Assembly: GCF_009741735.1 (NCBI RefSeq)
Contig: NZ_WHOH01000003.1
Location: forward strand, 1,423,030 to 1,487,029
Direction of reading: 5' to 3'
DNA length: 64,000 nucleotides
DNA from: Lentibacillus sp. JNUCC-1
Lineage (GTDB): Bacteria; Bacillota; Bacilli; Bacillales; Amphibacillaceae
Shown here: piece by piece, positions 59,464-64,000 of the stretch
Layout of the letters: each line of letters begins with the position of its first letter
Numbering within the stretch: the first letter of the stretch is position 1
Position numbers and translations under genes: made by a program
The notes under the pieces: generated by a model
Seen by the model: the letters and a program-made list of their open reading frames with translations, nothing else
The model's database searches: none
Told to the model about the DNA's origin: nothing

Positions 59464-60320
59464 TTAGAAGCGATGGTTTTGAAGGGCTTTTATGAATGCT
59501 TGGACCTGGGGCAGTTCTGTGCCGCCTTTGTGGTAGCATACCCATGTATCCCGGGTGACGCGTTTGCCATCGATCATGAGCGGGATATTTGGGAATTCCT
59601 GTTGCATTCCTTCTGAGACACTCTCCGGCAAAACTGCCATACCTAGCCCTTGCTTCATCAGCTGTTTACATGTTTCAATCTGATCAACAGTAATCATACG
59701 CTGCGGCTTAATGGTTTGAGAATGCCGGTATAACCAATCATCTACAAGATCATGCATACTATCATCACTATTAAACGAAATTAACGGACGTTCTTTAACA
59801 CCTTCGTCAGGAAACGGTTCTGTGTCAAAAATGTAAAGCGCATCATCAAAAAGATGATGGCAAATTGATTCTTTTAACTTCTCCCGCGGATTACACATAC
59901 GTGATAATCCCTGTGATTTTGTTTAATATCCTCACTGATCCCAGTAACAAGATCAATTGTTACCTTTGGATACTCAGCCGTGAACCCCCCTAAAATAGCG
60001 GGCAGAAAACGTTGACTTACAAGCGAGGAACAAGCAATCGAAAGTGTTCCTTGGATCTGGTTTCTGGACTGCGACAGGTTTGCTTCAAGAGTTTGTTCAC
60101 GTTTTATAACTTCTTGAGCATGTGCGAGAATCAATTCGCCGGCAGGGGTTGGTTGAAGTTTCTTCTGTGTACGAATAAAAATAATGGCATCAAAATGATC
60201 TTCAATCCACTTAAGGCGTTGTGTTACGGCAGGCTGAGAAATCAATATGGCTTTGGCCGTTCCGCGGATGGTTCCAATTTCGTTTAGTTTTAAGAGTAAT
60301 AAGTAGTCATCAATTTTCAT
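59464..60320 (-). CDS. LysR-family transcriptional regulator, split by an apparent 1-base deletion
   Basis: The N-terminal part (to about 59875) has a LysR helix-turn-helix (IGTIRGTAKAILISQPAVTQ, residues 14-33) and linker helix, then stops soon after HVCVIRG. The C-terminal co-inducer domain (FDDALYIFDTEPFPDEGVKE..., VDQIETCKQLMKQGLGMAVL) is in another frame ending at 59464. One extra base in the CCC run at 59883-59885 joins VIRG-EKLKESICHHLF, giving about 285 residues, normal for the family. ATG 60320 follows AAGGA. Its target is unknown; it lies 62 bases after pyrE in the same direction. A true pseudogene cannot be excluded for this non-essential gene. Confidence 0.8.
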
Positions 60321-60382
60321 ATTGTCCAATCCTTTATGTGATCTTTACTTCATTATACCATATATAACCTCACCAGCTGGGA

Positions 60383-60997
60383 CTATAATGATGCACGCCA
60401 ATCAATCAATCTGTCTTTTTGTACAACGTCAATGGCTCCTTCATTTTCAAGTAGTTCTATAAGGACATCGAAGTTGGTCAATGACTTGAATGTAAGTCCT
60501 GCCTCAGCAAAATTTTCTTTGGCCTGGGTAAGTCCGTAGCTGAATATGGCTAAAACGCCAAGAACATTCGCACCAGCCTCTTGTAAGGCTTTCGCAGATT
60601 GGATAGCGGAGTTGCCGGTGGAAATAAGGTCCTCGATCACTACCACACGTTGTCCCTGTGTTATCGGACCTTCAATTTGATTGCCTTTCCCATGTTCTTT
60701 TGGTTTAGAGCGCACATATACCATTGGGAGATGCAGCATGCCTGCCAGCCATGCTGCATGAGGGATCCCCGCTGTTGCACAGCCCGCGATGACTTCGGGA
60801 TCAAAATCGAATGTTTTACACTCAAGACTAAAAGATTCGGCGATTTTATCTCTCAGGTCGGGATGCCCCATTGTGAGCCGGTTATCACAGTAGATTGGAG
60901 ATTTCAGTCCAGATGTCCAGGTAAAATAATGATCTGGATTAATTTGAACAGCTTCTATGTTTAATAGTGCCTTGACAAGTTCAAAACGATTTTCCAT
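60383..60997 (-). CDS. pyrE: Orotate phosphoribosyltransferase
   Basis: Joins orotate to PRPP to form OMP. The 204-residue protein has FTWTSGLKSPIYCDNRL, VRSKPKEHGKGNQIEG and the PRPP-binding VVVIEDLISTGNSAIQ. ATG 60997 gives the family start and overlaps the pyrF end by 17 bases; a longer frame to 61129 lies inside pyrF. Last gene of the pyr operon here; no terminator is seen before the LysR gene. Confidence 0.96.
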   Translation of the reverse strand: MENRFELVKALLNIEAVQINPDHYFTWTSGLKSPIYCDNRLTMGHPDLRDKIAESFSLECKTFDFDPEVIAGCATAGIPHAAWLAGMLHLPMVYVRSKPKEHGKGNQIEGPITQGQRVVVIEDLISTGNSAIQSAKALQEAGANVLGVLAIFSYGLTQAKENFAEAGLTFKSLTNFDVLIELLENEGAIDVVQKDRLIDWRASL

Positions 60998-61694
60998 TTT
61001 TCCACTCCTTCTCAATTCTCCTATAAGCTTCAAAAGGATTCTCAGCTTGTGTGACCGCACGGCCAACAACAAGCACATCCGCCCCCTTTTGACGTGCGAT
61101 TTCAGGTGTGGCAATACGTGCCTGATCATCGGACGGACTATCCTTTAATCGGATTCCCGGGGTAACGGTCAAGCATTCTTTTCCAACAATAGATTTAATG
61201 CTTGCAGCTTCAGCAACCGAACAAACAACCCCATCAGCTCCATTTTGAAAGGCCAAATCCGTCAAAGAAATGACTTGATTCTCTATGTTCTGTGTAATAT
61301 TAAGCTCGTTCTCTATCATCTCCTCAGTCATTGAAGTCAGAACAGTTACAGCCAACAGCTTTGGAATATTCGATGATTGGGAGCCTGTAGTTAATCCTTC
61401 CTTGGCTTTGTGAATCATAGCACTGCCGCCGCTTGCATGGATGGTAACCATATCCACTCCCAATGCTGCTACATTATGCATTGCCTTGTTTACGGTGGTA
61501 GGTATGTCATGCAGCTTGAGATCCAGAAATATAGGATGTCCATTCTCTTTTAAACGATAGACAACTTGAGCACCTTCTCTATAAAATAACTCCATACCAA
61601 TTTTGACTGGGACACCTGTTAATTGGTGGTTGCGAATAAATTGTTCTGTTTCGGACCAATTCTTGAAATCAAGAGCCAGATAAATTGAGTTCAT
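60981..61694 (-). CDS. pyrF: Orotidine 5'-phosphate decarboxylase
   Basis: Decarboxylates OMP to UMP. The 237-residue TIM barrel has the catalytic [17 protein letters not shown] (Lys-Asp pair near residue 60), [28 protein letters not shown] and [15 protein letters not shown] 61694 gives [10 protein letters not shown] with AAAGGGG upstream; it overlaps the pyrD end by 26 bases. Confidence 0.96.
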   Translation of the reverse strand: MNSIYLALDFKNWSETEQFIRNHQLTGVPVKIGMELFYREGAQVVYRLKENGHPIFLDLKLHDIPTTVNKAMHNVAALGVDMVTIHASGGSAMIHKAKEGLTTGSQSSNIPKLLAVTVLTSMTEEMIENELNITQNIENQVISLTDLAFQNGADGVVCSVAEAASIKSIVGKECLTVTPGIRLKDSPSDDQARIATPEIARQKGADVLVVGRAVTQAENPFEAYRRIEKEWKNGKSF

Positions 61695-62604
61695 GGTGGT
61701 GCCCCTTTCCGATTGCATCTTGTACAGTTTCAAAGTGATAACGATCCAAAACGTCTGGTAGAGCATCAATTATTTCCGGGCATATAAACGGATTCGTGAA
61801 ATGAGCTGTTCCAACTGCCACAGCACTTGCACCTGCAAGAAGAAATTCAAGCACATCCTCAGCCGTTTGAATGCCACCCATACCGATAATTGGGATTGAA
61901 ACAGACTGTCTAACTTCATAGATCATGCGAATAGCGATGGGCTTAATGGCTGGACCTGATAAGCCCCCGGTTTTGTTAGCCAATAGCGGACGTCGTGTTT
62001 GCAAATTCATTTGCATACCTGTAAGCGTGTTAATCATTGATAACCCATCCGCTCCTGCGTCTTCTACTGCCCTTGCTATTTCTATAACATTTGTGACGTT
62101 TGGTGATAACTTAACGTAAACAGGTTTGTTGCTGCTCTCTTTTACCACTTCAGTTATTTTGGCAGCCATTAAAGGATCTGTTCCAAATTGAATGCCGCCT
62201 TCTTTGACATTAGGGCAAGATATATTTAATTCCAATGCTGAAACCGAATCTACTTCATTAAATGCACGGGCTACAGTTTCATATTCAAGGATTGTCTTGC
62301 CTGCGATATTGGCAATGATCTCTGTATCGAAGGATGACAAAAACGGCACTTCATTTTCGATAATGGCTTCTGCACCTGGGTTTTGAAGACCTATAGCATT
62401 CAACATACCCATCGACGTTTCAGCAACACGGGGGGTTGAGTTTCCAGGACGCCGATCGCCTGTTGCCGATTTCATAATAACAGCTCCAAGTTTAGACAAA
62501 TCATAAAATTGTCCGTACTCCCTGCCAAATCCAAAACAGCCTGATGCAGGCATAATTGGATTTTTCAATGCTAAGCCAGGTAAATCAACTGATAAACGGC
62601 TCAT
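61669..62604 (-). CDS. pyrD: Dihydroorotate dehydrogenase B, catalytic subunit (PyrDB type)
   Basis: Oxidises dihydroorotate to orotate using NAD+ through PyrK. The 311-residue FMN enzyme has [15 protein letters not shown], the active-site cysteine region [12 protein letters not shown] (about residue 130) and [25 protein letters not shown] 62604 overlaps the pyrK stop (ATGA), with AGAGGAGGTG upstream; the extra 14 upstream codons are not used. Confidence 0.96.
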   Translation of the reverse strand: MSRLSVDLPGLALKNPIMPASGCFGFGREYGQFYDLSKLGAVIMKSATGDRRPGNSTPRVAETSMGMLNAIGLQNPGAEAIIENEVPFLSSFDTEIIANIAGKTILEYETVARAFNEVDSVSALELNISCPNVKEGGIQFGTDPLMAAKITEVVKESSNKPVYVKLSPNVTNVIEIARAVEDAGADGLSMINTLTGMQMNLQTRRPLLANKTGGLSGPAIKPIAIRMIYEVRQSVSIPIIGMGGIQTAEDVLEFLLAGASAVAVGTAHFTNPFICPEIIDALPDVLDRYHFETVQDAIGKGHHHELNLSGS

Positions 62605-63383
62605 AAGTACACCTCCTCTGCCGAAAACACTGGACCGTCCGTACAAATCTTGCGATAACCTCCGTCATGACTCGGAATCACGCATGCCATGCATGTCCCA
62701 ACACCACATCCCATGCGTTCTTCAATCGACAGAAAACCTTTTGTATTTTGCATTGTTTTTTGAACCGCGCGCAGCATCTGAATAGGACCACATGAATAAT
62801 AGCGATCAATATGTCCCAAGCCAGAAAGTTTATCGGTAACAAATCCTTTTTCACCATATGTTCCATCATTGGTCATAATAATGGTGTTACCAATTGTGTT
62901 AAACTCAGATTCATAGAATACGTGACTTTTCGATTGGTAACCTAGGACTGATGTAATTGAAACACCTTTTTTATAGAGCGTTTTGGCCAGGTAGTATAAT
63001 GGCGGAATGCCGATACCGCCCCCAACTAACAGCACATCTTTGCCCTGGTGAACGTCTAGCGGAAACCCTTTGCCAAGCGGTCCAATCCCCCTGAGGATAG
63101 AACCAGCAGCTAAACAGGCAAGGGTCTTCGTACCTTGACCGTTTATTTTAAATAAAAGCGTTACAGTTTCTTTGACCTTATCAACATCAGCAATGGATAA
63201 TGGTCTTGCCAGCATATGTCCTTCAAGAATGACGTGTAAAAACTGCCCAGGTTCTGCTTTTTGACTGATGTATCTATTGCTCATAATAAGTTCAAAAGTT
63301 TCATAGGCGACTTTCTTGAGAGAGAGAATTTCAAAGTCAGAAACATGCTTCTGATACTCAGTTGTTATGACTGACTGCTTCAT
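62601..63383 (-). CDS. pyrK: Dihydroorotate dehydrogenase B, electron-transfer subunit PyrK
   Basis: FAD and [2Fe-2S] protein passing electrons from PyrD to NAD+. The 260-residue protein has the ferredoxin-reductase fold with [18 protein letters not shown] and [15 protein letters not shown]. The four cluster cysteines are in [17 protein letters not shown] and [12 protein letters not shown] 63383 lies inside the last codons of pyrC (26-base overlap); the longer frame to 63584 is a shadow of pyrC. In B. subtilis carA and carB separate pyrC and pyrK; they are absent here. Confidence 0.95.
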   Translation of the reverse strand: MKQSVITTEYQKHVSDFEILSLKKVAYETFELIMSNRYISQKAEPGQFLHVILEGHMLARPLSIADVDKVKETVTLLFKINGQGTKTLACLAAGSILRGIGPLGKGFPLDVHQGKDVLLVGGGIGIPPLYYLAKTLYKKGVSITSVLGYQSKSHVFYESEFNTIGNTIIMTNDGTYGEKGFVTDKLSGLGHIDRYYSCGPIQMLRAVQKTMQNTKGFLSIEERMGCGVGTCMACVIPSHDGGYRKICTDGPVFSAEEVYL

Positions 63384-64000
63384 TCTTTCCCTCCTCGTAT
63401 ACAATTTCGCCTTCCACCATGGTCCATAAGACTTTTCCTTCAACCTGCCAATTTGTAAAAGGAGTGTTTTTTCCCAATGATTCAAAATCAGCCGGATCAA
63501 TTTGATAAGCGTGCTCAAGATCAACCAGTACCAGATCCGCAGCTGAATTTTCTTCAAGTCTGCCGTATGGAAGTCCAAAGACATCAGCTGGTTTACGGGT
63601 CATGCATGCCACCAATTCGCTGAGGGTCAAGATACCTCTTTTAACGAGATGGGTGTACATCAACGAAAAGCACGTTTCCAAACCAACAATCCCGAATGGA
63701 GCTTGCATAAATCCTAGCGCTTTCTCGTCTTCTGCATGTGGAGCATGGTCGGTAGCTATAAAGTCAATTGTTCCATCTTTCAAACCATCAATAAGGGCCT
63801 GGTGATCCTCGGGACTCCTTAGAGGGGGATTCATTTTAAAGTTGGCATCATCCGTTAATACATCTGTTTCGTTCAACAATAAATGATGAGGCGTCACTTC
63901 AGCAGTTACACGTATACCAGCTTTTTTAGCATCACGGATGACCCTGACTGATTCTTTCGTACTAACGTGGCACACATGGTAATGGCAGCCTGTTTTTTCA
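63358..64000 (-). CDS. pyrC: Dihydroorotase, C-terminal half (5' end outside window)
   Basis: Closes carbamoyl-aspartate to dihydroorotate. About 213 C-terminal residues of an expected 428 are visible; the frame is open through the window end ([20 protein letters not shown] at the edge). Amidohydrolase metal-site motifs are HYHVCHVST and [15 protein letters not shown]; the C-terminus has [20 protein letters not shown]. The internal GTG at 63975 is not the true start. Overlaps pyrK by 26 bases. Confidence 0.95.
   Translation of the reverse strand, partial: EKTGCHYHVCHVSTKESVRVIRDAKKAGIRVTAEVTPHHLLLNETDVLTDDANFKMNPPLRSPEDHQALIDGLKDGTIDFIATDHAPHAEDEKALGFMQAPFGIVGLETCFSLMYTHLVKRGILTLSELVACMTRKPADVFGLPYGRLEENSAADLVLVDLEHAYQIDPADFESLGKNTPFTNWQVEGKVLWTMVEGEIVYEEGKNEAVSHNN

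Overview
The window is a core chromosomal segment of a low-GC, spore-forming, motile member of the Bacillaceae. Gene order follows the Bacillus subtilis block from pyrC to fliF almost gene for gene, read mainly on the minus strand. The presence of spoVM, codY, fapR, remA, prkC/prpC and a flagellar operon supports this. Protein similarity and the style of dispersed repeats suggest the Virgibacillus/Lentibacillus/Oceanobacillus group, but the genus is inference.

Layout from left to right: (1) 1-2.6 kb, start of the flagellar operon (flgB, flgC, fliE, fliF running off the edge); (2) 2.9-6.6 kb, xerC-hslV-hslU-codY; (3) 6.9-16.7 kb, topA, dprA, sucCD, ylqH/ylqG, rnhB, rbgA and lepB; (4) 16.8-17.2 kb, repeat copy A; (5) 17.4-26.5 kb, smc-ftsY-ylxM-ffh-rpsP-khpA-ylqD-rimM-trmD-rplS, the protein-targeting and ribosome block; (6) 26.6-27.4 kb, yfkK and repeat copy B; (7) 27.4-37.6 kb, the fapR-plsX-fabD-fabG-acpP-rnc lipid operon, recG, the serine dehydratase pair and yloU/fakA; (8) 37.8-42.3 kb, rpmB, then repeat copy C broken by an IS1182-family insertion sequence and a group II intron, then spoVM; (9) 42.3-54.5 kb, remA-gmk-rpoZ-coaBC-priA-fmt-rsmB-prpC-prkC-rsgA-rpe-thiN; (10) 54.7-59.2 kb, a P-type Ca2+ ATPase divergent from rqcH; (11) 59.3-64 kb, half repeat D, a LysR-family regulator and pyrC-pyrK-pyrD-pyrF-pyrE.

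The accessory content is a dispersed repeat of about 415-457 bp. It has 13-bp terminal inverted repeats (AAACTGCGAACTA) and two large internal hairpins, with three full copies and one half copy here. One copy has taken both an IS1182 element (1670 bp, 9-bp target duplication) and a group II intron (about 1919 bp), each at a small hairpin of the repeat.

Six genes (hslV, rnhB, rimM, smc, plsX and the LysR regulator) are split by what looks like one missing base, always in a G/C run. All read as full-length family members once one base is restored, so consensus sequence error is much more likely than gene decay. They are annotated here as whole genes. Compared with B. subtilis, carAB, trmFO, def, rlmN and yloC are absent from their usual slots. 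I found no tRNA, rRNA, CRISPR array, prophage or convincing new defence system; the nested repeat/IS/intron locus is the most unusual structure.
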